DNA of 64,000 nt from Desulfomonilaceae bacterium (GTDB lineage Bacteria > Desulfobacterota > Desulfomonilia > Desulfomonilales > Desulfomonilaceae): positions 54,614-118,613 of the forward strand of contig JBAZSD010000012.1 in NCBI GenBank assembly GCA_041662605.1, read 5' to 3'. The notes beneath the pieces are model-generated. The model had not been told where the DNA came from, searched no databases, and worked only from the letters and a program-made list of their open reading frames with translations. Position 1 is the first letter of the stretch; the number at the start of each line of letters is the position of its first letter. Shown in pieces: positions 7,810-16,920 of this stretch. A program made the translations under genes and the position numbers.

Positions 7810-8592
7810 TCAGAATTTGTCAAATTCATAGATTGTTCTAGTCCAGAATTTGCTATCAATAAATTCCCGTGGTTCAATTTCGATTAATCTTTTGTTGATT
7901 CTGATGACGTGATATACGCTGTCCCAGTGTTCCAACAAAGGAGACCCGCAAGACGATACAATGATGGAGCTTTTATTATCGGGAATTCGAAGTTCGACTA
8001 CCGAAGACCTGTGTTTATGACCCTGCAATATCAATTTCACTTTAGATTGCGCGCATATAGTAAGAATTGCTCCGGCATCCGATAGTTGGTGAGCCCAAAA
8101 AGATGACGCGCGTAGGACAGGGAGCACGGGATGATGCAGGAAAAGAACCTTTAGATATGGTAAATACTTTTCCACCTGTTCTTTGAACCAATATCTGCTC
8201 TTTCTGGAAATGGATCCTGGCCATGAAGGAAATTGGCTCACTGAATTTAGCCCAAAGAAAACGGCCTGGTGTTCTTTGGATTTGAAAAACACCTGGTCGC
8301 TTGAACCAAAAAAGGATCTGTAGCGTCTCATTGAAAATGAAGGAAACAGAAGTTCCCATGGAGCGAAAACGGGCGTCTCCCTATTTCCAGGGATAGTCAA
8401 GTATGGGGAGCATGTTGAATCGAGAAAATTTTTTGCCTGTCTGAACTGTTTTGTGTGACCCCTGTCCGTAACATCTCCGGACACCACGATCAGGTCGGGC
8501 TGTTGGTCGAGCAGATCGGATGAGAGGGCCTTCAGTTTTTCGGGAGATATTGACGCTCCGAAATGCAAATCCGAGAGATGGGCTATTTTCAT
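7810..8592 (-). CDS. Calcineurin-like metallophosphoesterase
   Basis: This is a dinuclear-metal phosphoesterase with its motifs in order: HLSDLHFG (DxH), VVSGDVTDRG (GDxxD), IPGNRET (GNxE; Arg replaces the usual His), LFLHHPVLP (the H motif) and LQGHKHRS (GHxH). Members hydrolyse cyclic nucleotides, phosphodiesters or UDP-linked lipids; the substrate cannot be told here. I start at the ATG of MKIAHLSD (8592), where the fold begins. An in-frame TTG at 8628 would add 12 residues, and neither site has a strong ribosome binding sequence. The Arg in the GN motif is seen in some family members and does not itself imply loss of activity. Confidence 0.85.
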   Translation of the reverse strand: MKIAHLSDLHFGASISPEKLKALSSDLLDQQPDLIVVSGDVTDRGHTKQFRQAKNFLDSTCSPYLTIPGNRETPVFAPWELLFPSFSMRRYRSFFGSSDQVFFKSKEHQAVFFGLNSVSQFPSWPGSISRKSRYWFKEQVEKYLPYLKVLFLHHPVLPVLRASSFWAHQLSDAGAILTICAQSKVKLILQGHKHRSSVVELRIPDNKSSIIVSSCGSPLLEHWDSVYHVIRINKRLIEIEPREFIDSKFWTRTIYEFDKF

Positions 8593-8812
8593 GGGACCTA
8601 GGATAAACTTGGATAAAGTTCGGGTCAATACCGTCTGATACCGAGAAACGTTTTCAAAGGAAACAGGATGAACATAGATTCAAATTTGAGTTGATTAATA
8701 TGGCAAAATTAGTTAAAATTACTAATGAAAATAAGATTGTAACTATTGAGCGCCGTCCATTGTTCTTTCGCAAGATCAATGGTGATATGCTTGAGGCTAA
8801 AGGAGTGTGTTC

Positions 8813-9793
8813 ATGAAAATAATATTTCGAGCGGGTTTTACCGCGCTTCTCTGTCTTTTTCTGGCCGGGATCGCTGTAGGTCAGGATTATTATGGCGGTT
8901 ATCAACCATATCAAGGCCAGGACTACAGCTCCTACGGGTCGTCAGGTTATGCTCAATCGTATCCAGGTTATGGGCAGAACTCTTCATCCGGTTATGGTTC
9001 ACCGTATGGGTACGCGGAACAGTCAGGCGCCCAGGGAAACCGGGCCCCGTATGGCTATGATCAATACCCCGGCGTTCAGGGCTATGGTCGATACGACAAT
9101 TCCCCTTTAGGAGCTGGATCATACGGCTTGCCTTCATCTTCTCCTCAATCCAATCATCCTACTTTGAGAACCAGGTTGACTCCACCGGTAGGGAGAGGTG
9201 GCGCGCCTGAAGTCAGAGAAACCACGAGGGTCGTTACACCGTCCCGGCAACGAGCGCAAACCAGCCAGAGACCCGCTGCGATTCCAGCATCCAGAGGTTC
9301 GGAAGAAGGAATGCTTTACAATAATGATATTTATTGGGATGGCAGGGAATCTCAGAGTCAGGAATCCGGGGCAGCGGCGACTCCGCCGCAGGGGTCACAA
9401 TCCCTCAACAGAGGAGCGGCTTCCTCTGCCGCCAATGCCGCTGTTCGACAGGCTAAACCACCTGCAGTCGCAAACGCTAATCAGATAAGAACGCAGCGAA
9501 CTCGCCCCAATATTGTGAGACAGGAAACCAAGGCGGTGTCTACGCCCCCTGCGCCAAGCGCTTCAGGCTTCAAGTGGGGCAAACAAATCCCGGATGTCAG
9601 AGAACAAACATCGCAATCGAAACAGTCATTTAAGTGGGGCATAGAGGGTAGGCCCTCAATGGTAGGATCTGAACCCGGCCGAAGCGCCACCATTCCGGGA
9701 ACGGCCCAAGTGTCTGCTCAAAGTCCGGAGCAAGGCTCGTCAAACTCATTGGAAAATAGCTCAAAGAAATTTCAATGGGGTAGAGTTAAATAA
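8813..9793 (+). CDS. Secreted Tyr/Gly/Gln-rich low-complexity protein with FKWG repeats
   Basis: This 326-residue exported protein matches no family I know. After a signal peptide (cleavage likely at AVGQ|DYYGG) the first ~75 mature residues are a low-complexity Tyr-Gly-Ser-Gln region with repeated YG, GYG and YGYG units, compositionally like prion-like or phase-separating domains. The middle is Ser/Ala/Gln/Pro-rich and probably disordered. The C-terminal third carries three copies of a short motif: FKWGKQ, FKWGIE and the terminal FQWGRVK, separated by 25-60 residues of disordered sequence. AGGAG lies 7 bases before the ATG at 8813; an in-frame GTG two codons earlier is too close to it. An adhesive or matrix-forming role is possible but unproven. 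Confidence 0.7.
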   Translation: MKIIFRAGFTALLCLFLAGIAVGQDYYGGYQPYQGQDYSSYGSSGYAQSYPGYGQNSSSGYGSPYGYAEQSGAQGNRAPYGYDQYPGVQGYGRYDNSPLGAGSYGLPSSSPQSNHPTLRTRLTPPVGRGGAPEVRETTRVVTPSRQRAQTSQRPAAIPASRGSEEGMLYNNDIYWDGRESQSQESGAAATPPQGSQSLNRGAASSAANAAVRQAKPPAVANANQIRTQRTRPNIVRQETKAVSTPPAPSASGFKWGKQIPDVREQTSQSKQSFKWGIEGRPSMVGSEPGRSATIPGTAQVSAQSPEQGSSNSLENSSKKFQWGRVK

Positions 9794-9846
9794 AACGTTC
9801 GATCGATCCCTTCAAGACTGTCTTTCGCCGATATCCGGCTCCGAAT

Positions 9847-9872
9847 GTCCCTGACCAGCCCCGGTCAGGGAC
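9847..9872 (+). terminator. Perfect 10-bp stem-loop between two rightward genes
   Basis: GTCCCTGACC (9847-9856) and GGTCAGGGAC (9863-9872) are perfectly complementary around a 6-base loop (AGCCCC). It lies 53 bases after the stop of the Tyr/Gly-rich gene. No U-tract follows on either strand, so it may be a weak or factor-assisted terminator, or an mRNA-stabilising hairpin. Confidence 0.5.
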
Positions 9873-9930
9873 TCTAAACATCCAAAGTGGCCTTCAACAA
9901 ATGACTTCGCCTCCTTTAGAGGAACCAACC

Positions 9931-12498
9931 ATGGGCATTGGTTCATCAACAAAAACCGAAAATTCGAACGATCTTCAGATCGGCAATGTTGATGATTCGG
10001 CGTCGTTCTCTTCACAATCTCTTCCACACTTGGAAGACAAACATAAAGATCCCGATAAACAATTACGCATTTTTCGCATCCTATACGATCTCGCACTTTC
10101 AATACCCAAGGGAAGATCCATTGACGAGAACCTGGATCTCATAGCGCAAAAGGCCAGGGAAATACTTCAGACGGACACATCATTTATAGCGTTGCTTGAT
10201 GATCAATCTCATGAGTTGTACATGAGGGCCTTCTCAGGGATTCAGACGCATGATTTTAGAATGATGCGTTTCCCTATCGGTTCCGGAATGGGTGGAAAAG
10301 TCTCAGCGGAAAAGGTTGGGGTTATTGTCTATGATTATTTTAGGGAAATGGCCAGTAGTCCAGTGCTTGAAACAGTGAAGGCTGAAGGCGTAATTTCCGG
10401 GATTGCGGTTCCTTTGAGGAGTCGCGGGGTAGATCTTGGAGTCCTTTACGTTTTCAATAGAAGCTACACCATATTTACTGAGGATGATCTAGCAACCGTT
10501 ACTTTGGTGGGGAACCTAGCGGCGGTAGAAATTTCACGTTCAATTTACGCAGAAAGGCTTAGACAGGCTCAAAGCACGCTTGAAGCGAGGGTTTTGGACC
10601 GCACTGCCTCACTCATGGAAACAAAGAAAAGCCTGGAGAGAGAGATAGCTGATCGTGAAACTCTTCAACAAGCCCTGATAGAAAGTGAGAAACGATACAG
10701 AGGTCTGGTAGAGAGCGCCAATGACATCATTTTTTCATGTGACGCCAATGGATGTTTTACTTTGATCAATCGGGTAGCTCTACGTATCACAGGTTACTCG
10801 AGGGAAGAAATATTCGGACGTCGATACGTCGATTTTATACACCCCGCGTACAAGGATGAAATTGAGGAATTTTATTTCAATCAGGTCAGAAAAAAGATTC
10901 CTGACACATACAAAGAATATCCGATAGTGTCCAAGAGAGGACAGATCATATGGTTGGGGCAAATTGTTCAGTTAATAACGGAACAATCCAGGATAATAGG
11001 ATTTCAGGCTATAGCCAGAGACATCACGAAAAGGAAGGCGGCTCTAAAAGCTCTTGAGGAATCGGAACAGGAATTCAGATCAATATTTGAGTATTCACCG
11101 ATAGGAATTTTTAGATTTGACAGAAACGGAGTGATTACAACCTGCAACGAAAAATTTATCGAGATCATAGGATCATCGAGAGAGAAACTAGTTGGTCTGG
11201 ATATGTTGAACCTGTTGAAGGATCAATCAATTCTGGGGTCAATTCGAAAGGCTTTGTCAGGTACAATTGGATATTATGAGGGGGCATACGCTTCGGTAAC
11301 GGCTAAGAAGATTACACCGGTTAAGTGCGTCATGAGTCCTGTCCTGATAGATGGGGTTTTTCAAGGGGGGATCGGAATTGTTGAAGACATAACCGAGAGA
11401 AGAAAAGCTGAAGATGAACTCAGAAAAAGCAAGGAAATGATGGAAGCTATACTCAACGCTTCCTCCGACATGGCATTTTTGGCGGACACCGCAGGACTAA
11501 TTCTTAGAACCAATAAGACTATGGCGGCGAGTTTCAACATACCGGTCGATGACCTGATAGGGAAAAATTGCTTTGACCTGATCGACCCGGAATCGGCTGA
11601 GCGGCGGAGAGAAAAGTTCGGGCAGGTAATCGCTGAAAAGAAAGCGATAAGATTTGAAGATACAAGAGCTGAAAATTACTTCGACCAGAGTTTTTACCCC
11701 ATATTCGACACAAGAAGCGAGGTCGTGCAAATAGCCGTTTTTTCACGTGACATAACGGAAAAGAAGAAGTCAGAGGAAGCCTTTCTCCAGTCGGAACGTT
11801 TCAAGGCAGTAGCTGGATTAGCCGCCGGCGTAGCTCATAACTTCAACAACTTGCTTCAGGTGGTCATGGCAGGATCCGAACTGGCTCTCCAAGAGACTAG
11901 GAAGGGTAATCTTCAAAATATTGAAGTCGTGATGAGACGCATGATCAACGGGTGTAAATTTGGAGCTGAAACCGTTAAAAGGCTTCAGGAATTTGCCGGC
12001 ATTTCCAGTCAAAGAGATCGACCTCTGGAAATTCTGGATGTTTCTGAGATAATCAAGCAAGCTGTTGAAATAACGAAACCTTTTTGGAAAAATAACCCGG
12101 AAAGGGAAGGAATTTATATCAACATGGTCTTGAACTTAAAAGATGGATGTTTTTTGGTGGGCAAGAAACACGAAATGTTTGAAGTTCTGGTAAATTTGAT
12201 CAAGAATTCTGTAGAGGCCATGCCTGATGGAGGCGATTTGTGCATAGCCTGTGAGCCAGAGGATCGGGAAATCATAGTTAAAATTAAGGATACAGGAATT
12301 GGCATAGGCTCAGAAAATATCGGAAAATTGTTTACCCCTTTTTTTACAACCAAGATGAAATCCGGAGCCGGATTGGGGTTGGCTACCACCCGTAAGATAA
12401 TCAATGACCACGGAGGTCACATCTTTGCCGCAAGTGACGTTGAAAAAGGGGCATTGTTCACCATGGTCCTGCCTCTTAAACAGCCCCTGGGGTTATAG
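9931..12498 (+). CDS. Hybrid-free sensor histidine kinase: GAF plus three PAS domains
   Basis: This soluble sensor kinase has no transmembrane segment. In order: a GAF domain (about residues 40-210, containing FPIGSGMGG and GVISGIAVPLR), a coiled-coil linker, PAS1 (from RYRGLVESANDIIFSC), PAS2 (from EFRSIFEYSPIGIFRF) and PAS3 (from MMEAILNASSDMAFLA), then the kinase core. The phospho-accepting His is in AAGVAHNFNNLL (about residue 636). The ATPase has an N box (NLIKNSVEAM), G1 (DTGIGIG), an F box (FTPFFTT) and G2 (GAGLGLA). The HNFNN form is typical of the HisKA subgroup in Desulfobacterota. I start at ATG 9931 because AGAGGA is 7 bases upstream; ATG 9901 lacks a site. No response regulator is adjacent, so it is an orphan kinase. 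Confidence 0.92.
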   Translation: MGIGSSTKTENSNDLQIGNVDDSASFSSQSLPHLEDKHKDPDKQLRIFRILYDLALSIPKGRSIDENLDLIAQKAREILQTDTSFIALLDDQSHELYMRAFSGIQTHDFRMMRFPIGSGMGGKVSAEKVGVIVYDYFREMASSPVLETVKAEGVISGIAVPLRSRGVDLGVLYVFNRSYTIFTEDDLATVTLVGNLAAVEISRSIYAERLRQAQSTLEARVLDRTASLMETKKSLEREIADRETLQQALIESEKRYRGLVESANDIIFSCDANGCFTLINRVALRITGYSREEIFGRRYVDFIHPAYKDEIEEFYFNQVRKKIPDTYKEYPIVSKRGQIIWLGQIVQLITEQSRIIGFQAIARDITKRKAALKALEESEQEFRSIFEYSPIGIFRFDRNGVITTCNEKFIEIIGSSREKLVGLDMLNLLKDQSILGSIRKALSGTIGYYEGAYASVTAKKITPVKCVMSPVLIDGVFQGGIGIVEDITERRKAEDELRKSKEMMEAILNASSDMAFLADTAGLILRTNKTMAASFNIPVDDLIGKNCFDLIDPESAERRREKFGQVIAEKKAIRFEDTRAENYFDQSFYPIFDTRSEVVQIAVFSRDITEKKKSEEAFLQSERFKAVAGLAAGVAHNFNNLLQVVMAGSELALQETRKGNLQNIEVVMRRMINGCKFGAETVKRLQEFAGISSQRDRPLEILDVSEIIKQAVEITKPFWKNNPEREGIYINMVLNLKDGCFLVGKKHEMFEVLVNLIKNSVEAMPDGGDLCIACEPEDREIIVKIKDTGIGIGSENIGKLFTPFFTTKMKSGAGLGLATTRKIINDHGGHIFAASDVEKGALFTMVLPLKQPLGL

Positions 12499-12586
12499 TC
12501 AACCTGAAAAAAATAGAGAACCTTGCTCTTTACCACCCTCGGAATGTCCATAGGGATGGGTGTTCCGCCAATGGGAAAAGCTAGTT

Positions 12587-12838
12587 TTAAGCCGGTTTTT
12601 CCTCTAGAGATTCCTGAATTTTACCAACATATGTCAGAATATCTTTTAGCAGAGGCATGACAACCATAGCCCACTCTGGCTGCTCTTTCATATTGACGCT
12701 GCCGGTCTCCAGTACCTTGGCTACCACAAACAGCTTTGTCCTCGCGTCATAAACTTCCTGTCTTACTTTCTGGGGATTCCACGCTTCGTCGCTCAATATA
12801 ACCTCCTGTTTTGGGGTCAATTCCCTTACTAGATACAT
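12587..12838 (-). CDS. Small conserved-looking protein of unknown function
   Basis: This 83-residue cytoplasmic protein begins MYLVRELTPKQEV and has an amphipathic central section (VRQEVYDARTKLFVVAKVLE) and a C-terminal helical stretch (WAMVVMPLLKDILTYVGKI). There is no signal peptide or recognised motif and the ribosome site is weak. It lies 100 bases downstream of rmuC on the same strand and could be cotranscribed with it. The even amino-acid composition and lack of a competing frame support a real gene, but no function can be offered. Confidence 0.5.
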   Translation of the reverse strand: MYLVRELTPKQEVILSDEAWNPQKVRQEVYDARTKLFVVAKVLETGSVNMKEQPEWAMVVMPLLKDILTYVGKIQESLEEKPA

Positions 12839-12938
12839 TTTAGGACATTACGCCAGAAACGGCGAAAAGCCAACGCGCGGGAGAGAATAAAATTTAAGCG
12901 AGTCCCCGTTTGTGACTAAAAACCTGGACTTGTAAACA

Positions 12939-14360
12939 TCATGCCAAGGCGGACTTTGTTGACGGGCGATTTTCTGAAACATTGACTGCTTTGTCGACGG
13001 GACGCAGGCCAACGATATTGCCCTGACCTCCCGTGCCAAGGTCGGTAAACTTTCGTACTGACGGAAGAACCCGAGACTCAAGAGATATCACGGACTTGTT
13101 ATACGCGGTCACAGCGCCTTCCAGGCCTTTGCCGATTTTTTCGATGTGGTCAACCCATATGCGAATGCGTTCATAAACGTCTTTCCCAAGATCACTTATC
13201 TGGAGAGCGCTCTCGGCAATTTTCTCCTGCCGCCATCCGTATGCGACCGCCCTAAGCAATGCGATGATTGTGGTTGGCGACGCGAGGATAACGCGTTGGT
13301 TCAGGCCCACTTCGATTAAGCCGGGATCATTTTCAAGCGCTGCGCTGAAGTAGATTTCGCCAGGCAGGAACATGACGACAAATTCCGGGGCGTTATCGAA
13401 TTGTTCCCAGTAGGACTTGGAAGCCAATTTCCCAATGTGATCCCTGATTTGTCGTGCATGACTCTTCAAATGCCGCAATCGGTCCTTGCCAGATTCAGCC
13501 GCAACCGCCTTCAAATAACCGTCCATGGGGGCTTTAGCGTCTACGACCACGGTTTTCCGTCCCGGTAGCTTGATGATCATATCCGGACGCAGGCGTCCGG
13601 ATTCTGTAGAAATGGATGGTTGTTCCTCAAAATCGCAATGATTAAGCATACCGGACAATTCCACAACCCTGCGTAGTTGCATTTCTCCCCAATGTCCTCT
13701 AACTATCGGTGTTTTCAATGCATGGGCGAGGTTTGATGTCTCTGACCTCAACTGTTCCTGTGCTCTAGCCAGAGCCCCAACCTGTTCGCTGACGCTGGAG
13801 TATGCCTCGATTCTTTGTTTTTCAAGGTCTTGAAGTTGCGCATCCACTTTCTGGAGCGAATTTTTTAAGGGTGATATCAACGACTGAATTTCAAACTTTT
13901 CGCTCTCAATGTCACTCTTGGCTTTAAGTCGGCTCTTCTCCAATTCACTTTTGGCAAGGTCCAGAAAACTCTGATTGTTGTGACTCAATGCCTCGGACGA
14001 AACTGACTTGAACACGTCAATCATCTTCGATTGAGCAATCTCGAACATACTGAGTTTCTCATCCGAATATTTTTTTTCGGCCCTGATCTCCGTTGTGAGA
14101 GAGGTCACATGATTTTGAAGTCCAGAATTCTGCAACCTGAGTCTGGATATGACTTCACGACAATTTTCAGCCTCTTTCCTGAATTCCTGAACTTGCGTCT
14201 CGCGAATCTGAAGACGTTCTAACAGGGCGGCGTGTTCGCCGGCGGCGGAAGCGAGTGACCGTTGAATTTTCAAAGAAGCTCTGGTGTTTACTATGAAGTA
14301 AACGCAAAATGAGCCTAGCAAAAATCCAAAAACGAAAAACTCCGGCGCACCTAGGTTCAT
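12939..14360 (-). CDS. rmuC: DNA recombination protein RmuC
   Basis: RmuC is a predicted PD-(D/E)XK-like nuclease-fold protein whose loss in E. coli raises inversion at short inverted repeats. The 473-residue protein has an N-terminal transmembrane anchor (EFFVFGFLLGSFCVYFIV), a long coiled coil to about residue 200, and the RmuC core (TPIVRGHWGEMQLRRVVE, then GRLRPDMIIKLPG and TVVVDAKAPMDGY with its conserved Asp and Lys). The C-terminal helical region (LRAVAYGWRQEKIAESALQI) is standard. AAGG is 5 bases before the ATG. Confidence 0.93.
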   Translation of the reverse strand: MNLGAPEFFVFGFLLGSFCVYFIVNTRASLKIQRSLASAAGEHAALLERLQIRETQVQEFRKEAENCREVISRLRLQNSGLQNHVTSLTTEIRAEKKYSDEKLSMFEIAQSKMIDVFKSVSSEALSHNNQSFLDLAKSELEKSRLKAKSDIESEKFEIQSLISPLKNSLQKVDAQLQDLEKQRIEAYSSVSEQVGALARAQEQLRSETSNLAHALKTPIVRGHWGEMQLRRVVELSGMLNHCDFEEQPSISTESGRLRPDMIIKLPGRKTVVVDAKAPMDGYLKAVAAESGKDRLRHLKSHARQIRDHIGKLASKSYWEQFDNAPEFVVMFLPGEIYFSAALENDPGLIEVGLNQRVILASPTTIIALLRAVAYGWRQEKIAESALQISDLGKDVYERIRIWVDHIEKIGKGLEGAVTAYNKSVISLESRVLPSVRKFTDLGTGGQGNIVGLRPVDKAVNVSENRPSTKSALA

Positions 14361-14458
14361 TTAGACCTTATAGTAACTTAGAAATCAATATTAGCAGGTT
14401 GCGCAGTTATTATAATAAAATACTTAAATTAAGTCAAAAAGAATGCTTGCGATTGGGG

Positions 14459-14487
14459 CTCCCGCAGTACTTGGGAAACTGCGGGAG
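14459..14487 (-). terminator. Stem-loop, probable terminator of iorAB
   Basis: CTCCCGCAGT (14459-14468) and ACTGCGGGAG (14478-14487) form a perfect 10-bp stem with a 9-base loop, about 70 bases past the iorB stop on the minus strand. A T-rich stretch (ATTCTTTTTGAC) follows only some 20 bases later, so it is not a textbook intrinsic terminator. Its position makes termination the likeliest role. Confidence 0.55.
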
Positions 14488-14557
14488 TTCGGGGGAAGCG
14501 AGTCTCTACCTGAGACCACTTGGGGATGATCGGACTGATCTGAGGCCAATTCTAAAA

Positions 14558-15142
14558 TTAGGCCATTGCTCGTCCTTCGTTAAAGGCCCTAATATTAATT
14601 TCTACGAGCTTTGGTTTTAGTGATTCTCTCAGGGTCTTTTCGTAAACTTCAGCCGGGATATCCAGGAACTTTGACAGTACACCGAGGAATATCACGTTTA
14701 GCACCTTTGGGTTCCCAATCTTCTTGGCGATTTCCGGCCCGTCGACAATTATGGTGTTTGGGGCTTTTTGCTTAATTTTTTCGAGAACATCGTTCGGGTA
14801 TTCCTGCTGGCCCGTGAAAACAGCGGGAGGCAAAATCTTTTGATCGTTCACAACGACCTGCCCTTTCTCAGACAGGAACGGAAAATATCTAAGTGTCTCA
14901 ATCTGTTCAAAGGAGAGCAGAACATCAGCTTCCCCCATCCTAATGATAGGAGAATTCACAGTCTTTCCAAAACGAACGTGGCTTGAAACAGAGCCGCCTC
15001 TCTGGGCCATCCCGTGAATTTCGTTCTTTTTCACGTCATAACCGTGTCTCGCGGCCACACGACCAAGCACGTCACTCGCTAGAATTATGCCCTGTCCGCC
15101 AACGCCGACAATCAATACATTGTATACACGATCCTGGCTCAT
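14558..15142 (-). CDS. iorB: Indolepyruvate:ferredoxin oxidoreductase, beta subunit
   Basis: IorB pairs with IorA to oxidatively decarboxylate arylpyruvates to arylacetyl-CoA with reduction of ferredoxin. The 194-residue gamma-type fold shows the family features: VLIVGVGGQGIILASDVLG, the NEIHGMAQRGGSV motif, then SFEQIETLRY and a C-terminal helix. Its ATG overlaps the iorA stop by 4 bases (ATGA), which indicates translational coupling. Confidence 0.95.
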   Translation of the reverse strand: MSQDRVYNVLIVGVGGQGIILASDVLGRVAARHGYDVKKNEIHGMAQRGGSVSSHVRFGKTVNSPIIRMGEADVLLSFEQIETLRYFPFLSEKGQVVVNDQKILPPAVFTGQQEYPNDVLEKIKQKAPNTIIVDGPEIAKKIGNPKVLNVIFLGVLSKFLDIPAEVYEKTLRESLKPKLVEINIRAFNEGRAMA

Positions 15143-16920
15143 GACGCCTCCTCAATAGCATCAAACTTGCAAACCTCAAGGCATGTGCCGCATCCGACGC
15201 ACAACGCCGCGTTTATCTTGGAGTAGCCCTTCCGTTTCTTTCCGGGTTCAGGCGCATCGATCCTGACGAACTCAAGAGCCGGGCAGCCTGTGTTTATACA
15301 TGTCTTACAACCGGTGCAGACGTCCTTTTTGATTCGTAACGGTTTGTCCGGGAGTATACGGCCTTTTTTCAGGAGAGCGCACGGCGCTCTTGCAATGATC
15401 ACCGAGGGTTCCGGAGCTTCCAACTCTTCCTTTACTATCTTTTCCAGCTCTTTAAGCTTGTAGGGGCTGACGACTCTAACCCTTTTCAATCCGAAAGACT
15501 CGCAGAGTTTGGCCATGTCGACCGCTATTGTAGGTTCTTCTCTCAATGTGAACCCGGTTCCGGGATGTTGTTGAGCGCCGGTCATCGCCGTGATTCTGTT
15601 GTCTACTATTACAACTGTAGATTGGCCTCCATTATAAGCCAGTTCGAGAAGGGGGGTCATGCCGGAATGGAAAAACGTGGAATCGCCAATGACTGCGACG
15701 GCTTTTCCTTTCGCTACTTCCCCAAGTGTTCTGGCAAGGCCTGAAGCGATGCCGATGCCGGCTCCCATGCAAAGGCAATTATCCAGCATGCCCAATGGAG
15801 GCAGCGCTCCCAGGGTGTAACAGCCAATATCACCCGCAACGTAAACCTTGTTTTTCTTGAGAGCTGTAAAGGTGGCCCTATGAGGGCATCCCGGGCACAT
15901 ATTAGGGGGTCTGAGAGGCAGTTCCATATCGATGGATCCTATACTCTTGGCCGAAGACTTTCCCAGGAGCGCCATTTCAACCAGTTCCGGCGATAGTTCG
16001 CCGCACAGCCCGGTGAGGTTTTTTCCCTCGACGTCGATTCCCATCAAACGAACCGCTTCCTCGATGAAGGGATCCAATTCTTCAATAACTACGAGTCGTT
16101 TAACCTTTGAAGCGAAATCGCGAATCATCTTTTCCGGAAGGGGCCATACCATGCCCAATCTCAAAAATGACGCGTTCGGCATGACTTCTCTTGCATACTG
16201 ATAAGCCACACCAGAAGTTATGATGCCTAACGATTCGTCCGCCATTATAATTTTGTTATAAGAAAAAGTTTCAGCGAAAGAGGCTAAGCGTTTGAGCCTG
16301 TCTTCCACAAAGGGATGCTTTTTTCTAGCCATGGCGGGCAGCATTACATACTTCACAGGGTCCTTCTTAAGGCCTAACTCTCTCGGACCTTCTGTTCTTT
16401 CCCTCATTTCTACGAGCGACATAGAATGCGAGATACGCGTGGAACTCCTGAATATTACCGGTGTGTCGTAATCTTCGCTTATTTTTAGCGCTTCGCCTAT
16501 CAAATCTTTGGCTTCCTGGCTGTCAGAAGGCTCCAGACACGGAACTTTACCAAATTTGGCGTAATTTCTTGTGTCCTGCTCATTTTGGGAAGAATGCATC
16601 GCAGGATCATCACAAACTATTATGACAAATCCGCCGTTAACTCCGGTGTAAGAAAGGGTCATAAACGGGTCCGCCGCCACGTTTAATCCTACATGTTTCA
16701 TGGCAGCCAATGCTCTAGACCCACCATAGGAGGCGCCTGCCGCCACTTCTACAGCCACTTTTTCATTTGGGGCCCATCCGGCGACAATTTCCGGGTACCT
16801 TTCACCTATATATTCCAGGATCTCTGTGCTAGGTGTTCCCGGATAGGCTGAGGCCAATCGAACACCGTATTCGTAGGCCCCTCTTGCTATTGCTTCGTTT
16901 CCAGATAATAGCTCTTTCAC
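15139..16920 (-). CDS. iorA: Indolepyruvate:ferredoxin oxidoreductase, alpha subunit
   Basis: This is the catalytic thiamine-diphosphate subunit for arylpyruvates from Trp, Phe and Tyr. The N-terminal pyrimidine-binding domain starts LLSGNEAIARGAYEYG with ASAYPGTPSTEI. The TPP-binding part has MCPGCPHRATF, GDIGCYTLG and GDSTFFHSG ... IVDNRITAMTGAQQHPG. The C-terminus is a ferredoxin-like module with two clusters (CTGCKTCINTGCPALEF and CVGCGTCLEVCKFDAI). I prefer GTG at 16920 because AAAGGTGA lies about 7 bases before it. The frame remains open to 17016, but that stretch has no family resemblance. Confidence 0.95.
   Translation of the reverse strand: MKELLSGNEAIARGAYEYGVRLASAYPGTPSTEILEYIGERYPEIVAGWAPNEKVAVEVAAGASYGGSRALAAMKHVGLNVAADPFMTLSYTGVNGGFVIIVCDDPAMHSSQNEQDTRNYAKFGKVPCLEPSDSQEAKDLIGEALKISEDYDTPVIFRSSTRISHSMSLVEMRERTEGPRELGLKKDPVKYVMLPAMARKKHPFVEDRLKRLASFAETFSYNKIIMADESLGIITSGVAYQYAREVMPNASFLRLGMVWPLPEKMIRDFASKVKRLVVIEELDPFIEEAVRLMGIDVEGKNLTGLCGELSPELVEMALLGKSSAKSIGSIDMELPLRPPNMCPGCPHRATFTALKKNKVYVAGDIGCYTLGALPPLGMLDNCLCMGAGIGIASGLARTLGEVAKGKAVAVIGDSTFFHSGMTPLLELAYNGGQSTVVIVDNRITAMTGAQQHPGTGFTLREEPTIAVDMAKLCESFGLKRVRVVSPYKLKELEKIVKEELEAPEPSVIIARAPCALLKKGRILPDKPLRIKKDVCTGCKTCINTGCPALEFVRIDAPEPGKKRKGYSKINAALCVGCGTCLEVCKFDAIEEAS

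Noticed and set aside
8654..8914. 86-codon minus-strand frame before the Tyr/Gly-rich gene.
   Set aside because: It overlaps the start of a gene with a signal peptide and good ribosome site, has no clear family features, and looks like a shadow frame.
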